From an uncultured Siphonobacter sp. (lineage in GTDB: Bacteria; Bacteroidota; Bacteroidia; Cytophagales; Spirosomataceae), in assembly GCA_913775095.1 (NCBI GenBank), contig CAJYIW010000005.1, positions 62,001 through 126,000 of the forward strand: a stretch of 64,000 nt of DNA, read 5' to 3'. The notes under the pieces are model-generated. The model was given only the letters and a program-made list of their open reading frames with translations, made no database searches and was not told the origin of the DNA. Of the stretch, positions 49,458-57,963 are shown piece by piece. A program made the position numbers and the translations under genes. The stretch's first letter is position 1. Every line of letters begins with the position of its first letter.

Positions 49458-51797
49458 CTAGTTACGCAAGGCTTCTCCTCCGGTCAGCACCTGATTAATG
49501 CGTTCCATGGTTTTCATTTCTCCGCTTAAACTTAGGAAGGCTTCCCGTTCCAGATCCAGCAGGTATTGTTCGGAAACCTGCTGGGGCTGATCTAGTTTTC
49601 CGCCAGAAATGACATAAGCCAGTTTTTGCAAAATCAGCTGATCGTGTTCACTGATTAAGTTAGCGGCCCGCATCTGGGCTATGCCCATTTCGAAGGCATT
49701 TATTCCTCTTTTTCCCAGGACCTGAATATCGGTTCGGGGGGAAGCCTGCGTATATCCCTGATTGGCCAGCTTTACCGCAGCATTACGAGCTTCGGCAATC
49801 AGCCGGGACCGATGGAAGACGATCTGATCTGTAGAACGCAGGAAATTCATTTCGAGAGCCTCCTGAGCCGAACCGGAAACTTTGGCCGTAGCAATATTCG
49901 TAAAAGCCCGCTGAAGAGCTTCCTCATCGCCCTGACGGTACAGGTCCGAACAGCGTAGAGCCATTTCTTTGGTGCCACCCCCCGCCGGAATCAGGCCTAC
50001 GCCTACTTCCACCAGTCCCATGTACGTTTCTGTGGCGGCCACGATCTGATCGGCATGAAGACTGATTTCGCAGCCCCCGCCCAAAGCCAGGGTGTGCGGA
50101 GCCACCACGACCGGGACGGAAGAGTAACGCACCCGCATCATGGTTTGCTGGAAACGGGCAATCATTTGATTCACTTCCTCCCATTTTTGCTGGGAGGCGT
50201 ACACGAACAGTAAGCCAAGGTTCACTCCCGCCGAAAACGCTTCCGTTGAATCATTCCCAATGACCAGCCCGCGATAGTTCTGCTCGGCCAGCGTTAAGGC
50301 GTGTTCCAGAGCATCCATTAGCGGTAAGCCGAAGGTATTCATTTTGGAGTGAGCCTCCAGACCGATGATTCCCTCACCCAGATCCCAGAGATGAGCCTCG
50401 GCATTACTCCAGATTTCCTGAGAACCCCGTAAGTGATTCAGAATAATGATCCCGTCCTGACCGGGAATAAGCTGATATTCTCTGGAAATGATATCGTAAT
50501 AATATCGCTTCGTGCGTTCGAGCGTATAGAAATGCCCCTTACCTGACCCGGCGAGCTCATACACCCAGTCCGCTGGTTTTTTACCCTGGCTTTCGATGAG
50601 TTCAATCCCATTCTGAATTCCCAGCGACTCCCACAATTCGAACCAGCCGTATTGCCAGTCGAAAGCCGCCTTCACGGCCTGATCAATCTGGTACAGACCA
50701 TCCGCTATTTCAGGAATCCGATGACTGACGTATGCCAGATTATCGGCAAGAATTCTCCGGTAAAAATCAGCCGTTTTTCCTTCTGCCTTCCACAACAGCG
50801 AAAGTTTAGCTTCCAGACTGGGAGCCTTTTTGCTGGCTTCCAGCAGGGGTAACTTCAGTTTCTGAGCCGGGCGGTACTCGAGGGAAGATAAATCCAGGGC
50901 CCGCAGTACCGAAGCTCCGTTTTCATCTTTTTCTTTCTTATAAAAGCCTTGCCCCACGCCCTCTCCGAGCCATTGGTTTTGAACAAGCTTCGCCAGAATG
51001 GGTGGAACCTGAAATGCACGGCGGGATTCATCAGTACTCAGGGCCTGAGCTAAGCCCTGAGCCGCAACGGCCAGGTTGTGAAGACCGAAGGTATCGGCCA
51101 TTCGAAAGGTACCTGATTTAGGTCTTCCCAGCGGAGCAGACGTTAAGGCATCCACTTCTTCGATGGATAAACCCAGCTCTTCAGCCGCCCGGATGTTTTG
51201 CAGTAATGAATAGATTCCGAGGCGGTTCGCCAGAAAAGCGGGCGTGTCTTTGGCGACCACTACCGTTTTGCCCAAATGAAAATCGGCGAAACGAGTCAGA
51301 GATTCGATCACATCCGGGGCCGTTTTCGGGGTCGGAATGATTTCCAGTAACTTCACATAACGAACGGGCTGGAAGAAATGAGTTCCGCAGAAATGCGTTT
51401 GAAAATCGTCACTCCGGCCCTGAATTAACCATTGAATTGGTACTTGTCCGGTAGCGGAGCTTACGACACTTCCGGGTTTACGCAAAGTATCGACTTTTTC
51501 CAGAATGCTTCTTTTGACTTCAATATCCTCCGCTGCGGCTTCTATAATCCAGTCACAATCCTGTATTCTTGAAAAATCGTCTTCCAGATTTCCGAGCATT
51601 ACCCGCCTTTCGAAGGCTCTGGAATACAACGGATGTGGTTTGGATTTGATTACCCGCTGGATTCTTTTTGGCAGGTCTGAATGGTCCGTTTCTCCGAATA
51701 GGGTTATTTCGGTTCCGGCATTCGCTATGTGAAGAGCGATCTGTATACTTAATTCACTACTGCCTAAAACGGCTATTTTCTGGATCGTACGATTCAT
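49458..51797 (-). CDS. FadN-like 3-hydroxyacyl-CoA dehydrogenase / enoyl-CoA hydratase fusion
   Basis: 779 residues from the ATG at 51797. Dehydrogenase first, hydratase second, the FadN order. In the N-terminal Rossmann domain the usual GxGxxG loop reads G12-S-S-E-L-S17, so two glycines are missing. The catalytic region is GTHFFQPVRYVKLLEIIP, with His140 and Glu152 in place but Gln143 where Asn is usual. The hydratase half (~480-650) is intact, with GGGCEISLHAD and GLVEVGVGLIPAGGG carrying both catalytic Glu residues. Fatty-acid beta-oxidation is the likely role. It is 4 bp downstream of the DUF2721 gene, in the marR run. Confidence 0.85.
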   Translation of the reverse strand: MNRTIQKIAVLGSSELSIQIALHIANAGTEITLFGETDHSDLPKRIQRVIKSKPHPLYSRAFERRVMLGNLEDDFSRIQDCDWIIEAAAEDIEVKRSILEKVDTLRKPGSVVSSATGQVPIQWLIQGRSDDFQTHFCGTHFFQPVRYVKLLEIIPTPKTAPDVIESLTRFADFHLGKTVVVAKDTPAFLANRLGIYSLLQNIRAAEELGLSIEEVDALTSAPLGRPKSGTFRMADTFGLHNLAVAAQGLAQALSTDESRRAFQVPPILAKLVQNQWLGEGVGQGFYKKEKDENGASVLRALDLSSLEYRPAQKLKLPLLEASKKAPSLEAKLSLLWKAEGKTADFYRRILADNLAYVSHRIPEIADGLYQIDQAVKAAFDWQYGWFELWESLGIQNGIELIESQGKKPADWVYELAGSGKGHFYTLERTKRYYYDIISREYQLIPGQDGIIILNHLRGSQEIWSNAEAHLWDLGEGIIGLEAHSKMNTFGLPLMDALEHALTLAEQNYRGLVIGNDSTEAFSAGVNLGLLFVYASQQKWEEVNQMIARFQQTMMRVRYSSVPVVVAPHTLALGGGCEISLHADQIVAATETYMGLVEVGVGLIPAGGGTKEMALRCSDLYRQGDEEALQRAFTNIATAKVSGSAQEALEMNFLRSTDQIVFHRSRLIAEARNAAVKLANQGYTQASPRTDIQVLGKRGINAFEMGIAQMRAANLISEHDQLILQKLAYVISGGKLDQPQQVSEQYLLDLEREAFLSLSGEMKTMERINQVLTGGEALRN

Positions 51798-51801
51798 ATC
51801 T

Positions 51802-52293
51802 TCAGGATTCGCGGGATTTGCTCTGCTTTTTACGACGGTCAATCCAGCTCAGCACGTCCCGCAGACGTTTTACAGTCGACTGGTGGCCCAGTACGTGCTC
51901 CATGTCCGACAGTTCAATTTTTAAAGCTTCAATCGAAATGGTAATCTCAAAAACGGAAATGGCCAGGGCTCCGGCCTGCATGAAAAGGGCAATTCCAAAG
52001 AGCCAGCCCGCTGCCACCTGATACTCCAGATAAATGGAAATCATACACAGGATACTGACAAACAGGCTACTTACGCCCAGAAACTGCATATTCCGAATCA
52101 GCAATACCCGAAATTGCAGGGAGCGGATCTGTTCAATAAGCACAATGTTATTCAGCGAAGCAGGATTAACCCGATATTCGGCGTGTAAGTCCCGGATTAC
52201 TTTGGCCGTAGCCGTAAAACGATTGGTGAATCCAAGCAGCAGCAACGATGCCGTTGAGAACAAAAGTGCTGGAGTGGATAAGGTTAATTCCAT
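51802..52293 (-). CDS. DUF2721 membrane protein
   Basis: 163 residues from the ATG at 52293; an upstream start at 52353 would overlap marR and is not needed. Three hydrophobic segments (TPALLFSTASLLLLGFTNRF, FLGVSSLFVSILCMISIYLEY, WLFGIALFMQAGALAISVFEI) flank a cytoplasmic loop, and a basic tail follows. The family has no known function. It sits between marR and the FadN-like gene with gaps of 22 and 4 bp, strongly suggesting one transcript. Confidence 0.8.
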   Translation of the reverse strand: MELTLSTPALLFSTASLLLLGFTNRFTATAKVIRDLHAEYRVNPASLNNIVLIEQIRSLQFRVLLIRNMQFLGVSSLFVSILCMISIYLEYQVAAGWLFGIALFMQAGALAISVFEITISIEALKIELSDMEHVLGHQSTVKRLRDVLSWIDRRKKQSKSRES

Positions 52294-52315
52294 GGATATT
52301 GGTTGAAACGACAGA

Positions 52316-52771
52316 TTAATTACTCTTAGCCCGGAGGTTGTTATTTTCGGCATCGACGACCCGCTGAATTTCCTTCATGGTATCAAAAAACACCCGGAGT
52401 TTTTCTTCTCCGATCCGCTGAACCATCAGGGCATTGAAACGCAGGACTTCCTGCCGGGCAATGTCCCGTTTTTGTTTACCCTCTTCCGTTAAAAAAATAT
52501 TGACCACCCGTTTGTCGTGCTCGTCCAGTTGGCGATAAATCCAGCCTTTCTCTTCGAGCGTTTTCAACATACGGGTCAGAGAGTGAGGTTCTAAACCCAG
52601 CAAAGGAGCGATTTTAGTGGCCGGAGTTCCGGTTTTATCAATATTCAGCAGAACGTACCCCGTTGCCATGCTCATATCCGACCGGGCTGCACTGGTGTTA
52701 TACATCCGGCTGATGGCATACCAGACGGTCTTGATATGATAATCAACGGTTTTTTCCGCTTTCATGCCCAT
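52316..52771 (-). CDS. MarR-family transcriptional regulator
   Basis: 151 residues from the ATG at 52771; starts at 52792 and 52765 are alternatives. The winged helix has TPATKIAPLLGLEPHSLTRMLKTLEEKGWIYR, then the wing DEHDKRVVNIFLTEEG. The N-terminal helix (VDYHIKTVWYAISRMYN) is the dimerisation part. As the first gene of marR - DUF2721 - fadN-like it probably controls that operon, perhaps in response to an acyl-CoA or lipid ligand; this is inferred from context. Confidence 0.88.
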   Translation of the reverse strand: MGMKAEKTVDYHIKTVWYAISRMYNTSAARSDMSMATGYVLLNIDKTGTPATKIAPLLGLEPHSLTRMLKTLEEKGWIYRQLDEHDKRVVNIFLTEEGKQKRDIARQEVLRFNALMVQRIGEEKLRVFFDTMKEIQRVVDAENNNLRAKSN

Positions 52772-52876
52772 AAGGTTTGGGGAAGGTGACATTTTATTTT
52801 ACCAAAGGTGGGAAAAAGCGAAAGAAGAGGCAACTTCTCCTCTTCCCCGATTCCTGCCTAAAAGTCCATCCTTCAA

Positions 52877-54163
52877 TCAAAGGCTTCCTTTTTCACTGGC
52901 CTGCATGGCTAGCTCCATTTTTTCCCGGTCAAATTCCTTTTCGTTATTGGCGATCCAGATCGTAGCTACGCCATTGCCGATAATGTTCGTAATGGCCCGG
53001 GCTTCGGACATGAACCGATCCACTCCCAGCAGTAAGGCCAGCCCTTCTACCGGAATTACCTTTACGGCCGTCAACGTGGAAGCCAGCACGACGAAACCGC
53101 TACCGGTAACCCCGGCGGCTCCTTTGGAAGTCACCATCAGAATACCAATGATCGTCAGAATCTGCTCCCAGGTGAGGTGCACCTGAAATACCTGGGCCAG
53201 AAAAATGGTGGCCATGGACAGGTAAATGGTCGTGCCGTCCAGGTTGAATGAATAACCCGCCGGAACGACCAGACCTACGACGGGTTTCGAACAACCCATC
53301 CGCTCCAGTTTTTCCATGATGGAAGGCAGAGCGGCTTCCGAAGAAGACGTTCCTAATACAATCAGTAATTCTTCCTTAATGTATTTCAGGAAACGCCAGA
53401 TGCTTAGTTTATAATACCGGAGAATGAGTCCTAACACCCCGAAAACGAAACAGGCCATGGTCAGATACACGGTTATCATCAGCTTTCCCAGGGGTAATAA
53501 GGTATGAATGCCGTATTTGCCAATGGTATAGGCCATCCCACCGAATGCTCCAATCGGAGCCATCAGCATAACTTTATGCAAACCCCAGAAAATGTATTTG
53601 GATGCTTTCTGGAGGAGGGTAACCACGTTCTCCCGACCGGAGTAACGACTCAGAAAAGCTCCCAGCACGATGGCAACCACCAGTACCTGAAGCGTAACGT
53701 TATCTCCGAAGAAAGTCCACCAGCTAAATTCCTGAGCCGAGCTGGTATATTTGGAAATATCTCCACCCTTCACCTGATTGGTCACTACGCCATCACCGGG
53801 ACGCAAAATCTGAGCCAAAGCTACTCCAATGATCAGAGCGAAGGTTGTCACTACTTCAAAGTACAACAGAGCTTTGGCCCCCACCTTCCCTACTTTCTTT
53901 AAATCACCCATGCTGACAATTCCCAGAGTAATGGTCAGGAAGATGATGGGGTTAATAAATAACTTGACGGTACTGATAAAAATGCCACTCAGGAACTCAC
54001 TGATGGTTACTCCCAGGGTTAATTCCTGGCCCATGAAATGTCCTTTGACGGGTTCTTCCATGACCCGATACAAGGCAATGTCCGGAAAAAAGTGACCTAA
54101 TAAGATACCTGAAGTAATGGCAGTTAAGACCCAGAAAGTAAGGTTAGAGAAGAGGTTTTTCAT
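52877..54163 (-). CDS. Dicarboxylate/amino acid:cation symporter (DAACS family)
   Basis: 428 residues from the ATG at 54163; a longer frame adds an unlikely hydrophobic start. The protein has about eight membrane helices and two re-entrant loops. LGTSSSEAALPSIMEKL is the serine-rich HP1 loop, and LDGTTIYLSMATIFLAQ and GAAGVTGSGFVVLAS are the TM7/HP2 motifs of GltP/DctA transporters, which move glutamate, aspartate or C4-dicarboxylates with Na+ or H+. Substrate is not assignable. It lies upstream of marR with a 105-bp gap and has its own -7 element at 54197-54204. Confidence 0.93.
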   Translation of the reverse strand: MKNLFSNLTFWVLTAITSGILLGHFFPDIALYRVMEEPVKGHFMGQELTLGVTISEFLSGIFISTVKLFINPIIFLTITLGIVSMGDLKKVGKVGAKALLYFEVVTTFALIIGVALAQILRPGDGVVTNQVKGGDISKYTSSAQEFSWWTFFGDNVTLQVLVVAIVLGAFLSRYSGRENVVTLLQKASKYIFWGLHKVMLMAPIGAFGGMAYTIGKYGIHTLLPLGKLMITVYLTMACFVFGVLGLILRYYKLSIWRFLKYIKEELLIVLGTSSSEAALPSIMEKLERMGCSKPVVGLVVPAGYSFNLDGTTIYLSMATIFLAQVFQVHLTWEQILTIIGILMVTSKGAAGVTGSGFVVLASTLTAVKVIPVEGLALLLGVDRFMSEARAITNIIGNGVATIWIANNEKEFDREKMELAMQASEKGSL

Positions 54164-54196
54164 TGTATATGGAACAAAGCCAAAGCCGAAATATAC

Positions 54197-54204
54197 CAAA
54201 TTTA
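54197..54204 (-). promoter_or_regulatory. -7 element for the DAACS symporter gene
   Basis: TAAATTTG on the minus strand, exact TAnnTTTG, 34 bp before the ATG at 54163. Confidence 0.5.
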
Positions 54205-54231
54205 TCAGTAGCACTGGGGTAAAAAACGAAA

Positions 54232-54259
54232 AAAACCACAACCCGAAGGTTGTGGTTTT
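54232..54259 (-). terminator. Terminator of the Ala/Lys-rich lipoprotein gene
   Basis: A perfect 12-bp stem (AAAACCACAACC, loop CGAA) with a T-rich tract in minus orientation. Confidence 0.8.
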
Positions 54260-54283
54260 AGAATATTATTCACCAGCGATGGA

Positions 54284-54928
54284 CTACCACCAGGCTAATT
54301 CAAGGCCTAAACCGTAGATGGTCAGAATCCATCCGGCAACCCAGGCAAGCGTAATCAGAACCCATAAGCCGCTGCTCCAGATGGCTACCGCACTGATGAT
54401 ACTCAGAATCAAAGCCCCGGCCAGGATAATTACCCCGATCCGCAGGTATTTATTCCAGTCAGCAAATGGTTTCATTCCTTTGGCCTGAGCTTTCTCGGCC
54501 TTTACAATTTGCTTGTTTACTTTCTTAACTACCAGTTTTTCAACCGCCGTCAGTTTTTTACCAGCCTGAGTAACTACGTTTACGTGACCCTTTTCGTCTT
54601 TCTTAAACGCAATTTTGTTCATCAGCTCAGCTGCTCTCTTGTGGGCGATGATTCCCTTTTTCGTAGAAGCTACTGCCACAGGAGCTTCTGCTTTGGGGCT
54701 TTCTACAGGTTTTGCCGCTTCTACCAGAGAAGGAGCTTTTACCTCTTCCGCTACGGGAGCTGCATCCACCGGAGCTGCCACTTCCGACTGGGGAGCCTTT
54801 GCTTTCGCAACGTGCTCAATGGCCGGAGTCGTTGATTTCTGGAATGTCGTATACTGGGTACGCTGACAAGAGGTAAGTGAGAGAGCCATCAGACCGACGG
54901 CTGAAGCAAGTACATGAAGTTTTTTCAT
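54284..54928 (-). CDS. Lipoprotein with Ala/Lys-rich linker and two C-terminal membrane segments
   Basis: 214 residues from the ATG at 54928. KKLHVLASAVGLMALSLTSC gives a lipobox with Cys21. Residues ~30-95 are rich in Ala, Val, Pro, Glu and Lys; a basic middle region follows. The last ~55 residues hold two hydrophobic stretches (IGVIILAGALILSIISAVAIW and LWVLITLAWVAGWILTIYGL). A lipid anchor plus terminal membrane helices is unusual. Similar Bacteroidota proteins with low-complexity linkers are of unknown function. A -7 element lies at 55003-55010. Confidence 0.7.
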   Translation of the reverse strand: MKKLHVLASAVGLMALSLTSCQRTQYTTFQKSTTPAIEHVAKAKAPQSEVAAPVDAAPVAEEVKAPSLVEAAKPVESPKAEAPVAVASTKKGIIAHKRAAELMNKIAFKKDEKGHVNVVTQAGKKLTAVEKLVVKKVNKQIVKAEKAQAKGMKPFADWNKYLRIGVIILAGALILSIISAVAIWSSGLWVLITLAWVAGWILTIYGLGLELAWW

Positions 54929-55002
54929 TTTGGAGTTTGTTTTATAGGTTGAACACCACCGCATAATTAGGGATTTTCCCTATTCTATGCAACGGAGTCA
55001 CC

Positions 55003-55010
55003 AAAATTAG
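55003..55010 (-). promoter_or_regulatory. Possible -7 element for the Ala/Lys-rich lipoprotein gene
   Basis: TAATTTTG on the minus strand, exact match, 75 bp before the ATG. Confidence 0.4.
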
Positions 55011-55076
55011 TGCATTAATCTACTTACCTGTTGACAAATAAGCAACGCCTTAAGTACTACAGATCAATAGATTACT

Positions 55077-55115
55077 AAAAAAAGCAGGTACTTGAATCAA
55101 GTGCCTGCTTTTTTT
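55077..55115 (-). terminator. prfC terminator
   Basis: A 19-bp stem with one G-T pair (arms 55077-55095 and 55097-55115), bounded by A- and T-runs, 26 bp past the prfC stop. Confidence 0.8.
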
Positions 55116-55140
55116 ACAACTCCAGGGTGTCTATTAATAC

Positions 55141-56742
55141 TTATGCTTCAACGGCCAGCTTAAACTCGGAGGTCAGGTGGAATTTAATATCAGGATTATT
55201 CTGAATATTCATCCGGAGCATCCATTCCGATTCGGCCAGGAAAACCGGGTGTTCGTCTTTGTCGTAAGCAATCTGCGTTCCTTTCAGACGAATGTATTCA
55301 TTGAGTTTAGCCGGGTTTTCACTGGTAATCCAGCACGCCTTCGAAATGGGCATATTATCAAAGCGACATTTGGCTCCGTATTCGTGTTCCAGACGGTACT
55401 GAATGACTTCAAACTGTAGTTCACCCACGGTTCCCACCACTTTCCGGTTACCGGGCTGAATCATGAATAACTGAGCAACCCCTTCGTCGGTTAACTGCTG
55501 AATTCCCTTCTCCAGCTGTTTGGATTTAAGCGGATCCATATTGATTAACTCCTTGAAAATCTCGGGCGAGAAGCTCGGAATTCCCTGGAAGAACAGCTCT
55601 TCTCCTTCAGTCAGGGTATCCCCGATCTTGAAGTTACCCGTGTCATATAAACCGACCACGTCACCGGGGAACGCTTCGTCAATCACATCTTTTGACTGAG
55701 CCATGAAGTTGTAAGGGTTCGAAAAACGAACGCCTTTATCAAGCCGTACGTGGTGGTAGAACTTATTCCGTTCGAACGTACCTGAGCATACGCGTAAAAA
55801 GGCAATGCGGTCTCGGTGCTTGGGGTCCAGGTTGGCGTGAATCTTGAAAACGAATCCGCTGAATTTCTTTTCGGTAGGTTCAATAATCCGCACATCCGTC
55901 TGGCGTTCCTGCGTAGCCGGAGCAATTTCGCAGAACGTATCCAGCAATTCCTGCACGCCGAAGTTATTGACCGCTGAGCCAAAAAATACCGGAGCTACCT
56001 CTCCCTCCAGATAAGGTTCAGCCGTAAATTCGTCGTAAACGCCCTCAATCAGCTCCACGTCTTCGCGTAACTGATGGGCATCGCGTTCCCCCACCTGTTT
56101 GTCCAGCTCGGGAGAATTCAGGTCTTCAATGGCTACAATATCCCGCTCGATCCGGGTTTTATTTACGCTGAACAGGTTCAGCGATTTATCGTACAGATTA
56201 TAAACGCCTTTGAAGTTCTGACCAATGTTGATGGGCCAGGTCAGCGGGCGTACTTTGATCATCAGTTTTTGCTCGAGTTCGTCCAGCAAATCGAAAGGAT
56301 TCTGTCCTTCGCGGTCCATCTTATTGACGAAAATAATGACCGGCGTTTTTCGCATCCGGCATACTTCCATCAGGCGTTCGGTTTGCTCCTCCACGCCTTT
56401 TACGCAGTCAATCACCAGAATAACCGAATCGACGGCCGTCAGGGTACGATAGGTATCTTCCGCAAAGTCTTTGTGACCCGGCGTATCGAGGATATTGATT
56501 TTAAGGTCATTATACTCGAACGTCATTACCGAAGTCGCCACGGAGATTCCCCGTTGCTTTTCAATCTCCATAAAGTCAGACGTAGCTGACTTTTTAATTT
56601 TATTGGATTTTACCGCACCCGCCGTCTGAATAGCTCCGCCGAAAAGCAGTAATTTCTCGGTAAGCGTCGTTTTCCCGGCATCCGGGTGAGAAATAATTCC
56701 GAAGGTGCGACGTTTCGCAATTTCTTGTTCTATCTTGGTCAT
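55141..56742 (-). CDS. prfC: Peptide chain release factor 3
   Basis: 533 residues from the ATG at 56742; E. coli RF3 has 529. [20 protein letters not shown] is the P-loop, [14 protein letters not shown] the switch I region, [15 protein letters not shown]3 and [13 protein letters not shown]4. The C-terminal half has the RF3-specific domains ([38 protein letters not shown]). It recycles RF1/RF2 from the ribosome after peptide release. The transcript seems to start near 56837, where a perfect ACGGCTC/GAGCCGT hairpin sits. Confidence 0.95.
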   Translation of the reverse strand: MTKIEQEIAKRRTFGIISHPDAGKTTLTEKLLLFGGAIQTAGAVKSNKIKKSATSDFMEIEKQRGISVATSVMTFEYNDLKINILDTPGHKDFAEDTYRTLTAVDSVILVIDCVKGVEEQTERLMEVCRMRKTPVIIFVNKMDREGQNPFDLLDELEQKLMIKVRPLTWPINIGQNFKGVYNLYDKSLNLFSVNKTRIERDIVAIEDLNSPELDKQVGERDAHQLREDVELIEGVYDEFTAEPYLEGEVAPVFFGSAVNNFGVQELLDTFCEIAPATQERQTDVRIIEPTEKKFSGFVFKIHANLDPKHRDRIAFLRVCSGTFERNKFYHHVRLDKGVRFSNPYNFMAQSKDVIDEAFPGDVVGLYDTGNFKIGDTLTEGEELFFQGIPSFSPEIFKELINMDPLKSKQLEKGIQQLTDEGVAQLFMIQPGNRKVVGTVGELQFEVIQYRLEHEYGAKCRFDNMPISKACWITSENPAKLNEYIRLKGTQIAYDKDEHPVFLAESEWMLRMNIQNNPDIKFHLTSEFKLAVEA

Positions 56743-56818
56743 AATCAATAGGATTACCCTATATCTATCCACAGGCAACGTTCCTGTACGCTTCTTTTCT
56801 TCTGATTCGAAAACGGAA

Positions 56819-56850
56819 AACGGCTCCTTTCGAGCCGTTCAACAAAATTA
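56819..56850 (-). promoter_or_regulatory. prfC -7 element and 5'-terminal hairpin
   Basis: TAATTTTG on the minus strand (56843-56850) is an exact -7 match. Just downstream, 56819-56839 forms an 8-bp hairpin (AACGGCTC with GAGCCGTT) that would be the 5' end of the mRNA, about 80 bases before the start codon. Confidence 0.45.
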
Positions 56851-56963
56851 ACCATTTTCCGGAGGATTATTGGAAAATTGACTTCATTCCGTGAATTTAT
56901 GCCGCTCACTCATCTTTTCCTGAGAAATATCGTAGGTTTGAATACGTAGTATAACCTTATCTA

Positions 56964-57473
56964 ATGACTAAAACGCTTTATCTGGTTCGTCACGCCGAAG
57001 CCGAGCAACCGGCGGGTGGAGCCTACGACTTTCAACGTTCCTTAACTCCCCAGGGGTTAATTGACTCGGCTCGTATGGGGCGGAGCATGGCTGAAAAAAA
57101 CCTCCGTATTGAGGCCCTCATCAGCAGCCCTTCCGAGCGTACCCGCATGACCGCTCAGGTTTTTGCCGAACAACTGGGTTTTGATTTTGAGAAAACGCAG
57201 TTCATACAGGACCTCTACGAAGGGGCTCCACGGTATTACCTCACCACCATCAATGAGATTCCGGATGAGGTGGACGTAGCGATGATCGTTGGACATAATC
57301 CTACGATTACCTATCTATCCGAATACCTCTGTCACGAGATCATTGGAACGGTTCCTCCCGGTAGCATCATTGCGATTGCTTTCGAAAACCTGGCCTGGTC
57401 AGAGGTTTCCAATCGGACGGGAAAGCTCCTGTTTTACGATTCTCCGGAAAAGCTGGCAGGCTTCGATCTTTAA
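56964..57473 (+). CDS. SixA-type histidine phosphatase
   Basis: 169 residues of the histidine phosphatase (branch 1) superfamily. LVRHAEAEQP carries the RHG-type motif as Arg9-His10-Ala; SSPSERTRMTAQVFAE gives the second Arg, and MIVGHNPTITYLSEYL the second catalytic His. Ala after RH is typical of SixA, which dephosphorylates phosphohistidine in ArcB-like relay proteins. The real substrate here is unknown. Single gene, terminator following. Confidence 0.88.
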   Translation: MTKTLYLVRHAEAEQPAGGAYDFQRSLTPQGLIDSARMGRSMAEKNLRIEALISSPSERTRMTAQVFAEQLGFDFEKTQFIQDLYEGAPRYYLTTINEIPDEVDVAMIVGHNPTITYLSEYLCHEIIGTVPPGSIIAIAFENLAWSEVSNRTGKLLFYDSPEKLAGFDL

Positions 57474-57488
57474 TGCTCACTTAAGCAC

Positions 57489-57514
57489 AAGGCCCAACCA
57501 GATGGTCGGGCCTT
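57489..57514 (+). terminator. Probable sixA terminator
   Basis: AAGGCCC pairs with GGGCCTT, with an inner ACCA/TGGT helix; the T-run is short. Confidence 0.55.
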
Positions 57515-57698
57515 GCTGTTTCAGTTAAGGGATTCGGCAGTTTGTCTGGGATAAAACTATGCGTTTCTTCTTGAAAAAATAATACAGCGTTAAAATATTT
57601 TTCGAAAACAAACGTTTAAACAGTCCCGAAAACACCCCGCCCGCCCTGAATTTTCGTGAATTCTTTCCGAAAAAAATCTACATTTTTTGCGACTGACG

Positions 57699-57706
57699 TA
57701 CCTTTG
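57699..57706 (+). promoter_or_regulatory. -7 element for the 53-aa membrane protein gene
   Basis: TACCTTTG, exact match, 38 bp before the ATG at 57745. Confidence 0.55.
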
Positions 57707-57744
57707 CGGAATCCTCCGGACTTATTTCCGGGGTGATCTATGCT

Positions 57745-57906
57745 ATGAATCGTCAGAAAAAAATATTCTTCATTGGATTACTCATTTTTACCCTGGCCGT
57801 GATTGCGATTACGGTGGACATGGCCCGTCGAACGACTGCCCCCTGGAACCGTAAAAAGACGATTGATCGGGTATTACCCATTACGCCGGACAGTACCCGG
57901 AAGTAA
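57745..57906 (+). CDS. 53-residue single-pass membrane protein
   Basis: The frame encodes MNRQKKIFFIGLLIFTLAV at its start: a positive N-terminus, one membrane helix (residues ~7-25), then a basic tail with APWNRKK and ITPDSTRK. An exact -7 element precedes it and a good terminator follows 11 bp after the stop, so it looks like a real short transcript. The layout resembles small subunits or assembly peptides of membrane complexes, but I recognise no family and the neighbours give no clue. Confidence 0.6.
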   Translation: MNRQKKIFFIGLLIFTLAVIAITVDMARRTTAPWNRKKTIDRVLPITPDSTRK

Positions 57907-57917
57907 TCTCAAGTACT

Positions 57918-57950
57918 AAAAAAGGGAACCGATGATCGGCTCCCTTTTTT
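57918..57950. terminator. Bidirectional terminator
   Basis: AAAAAAGGGA pairs with TCCCTTTTTT around an inner CCGA/TCGG helix, between the convergent 53-aa gene and the M13 peptidase. Confidence 0.85.
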
Positions 57951-57963
57951 GGTACATCCACTG

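Noticed and set aside
54969-54983. Further member of the GGATT palindrome family
   Set aside because: TAGGGA-TTT-TCCCTA is palindromic with a 3-base loop but lacks the GGATT/AATCC core, and a 6-bp stem can be chance.
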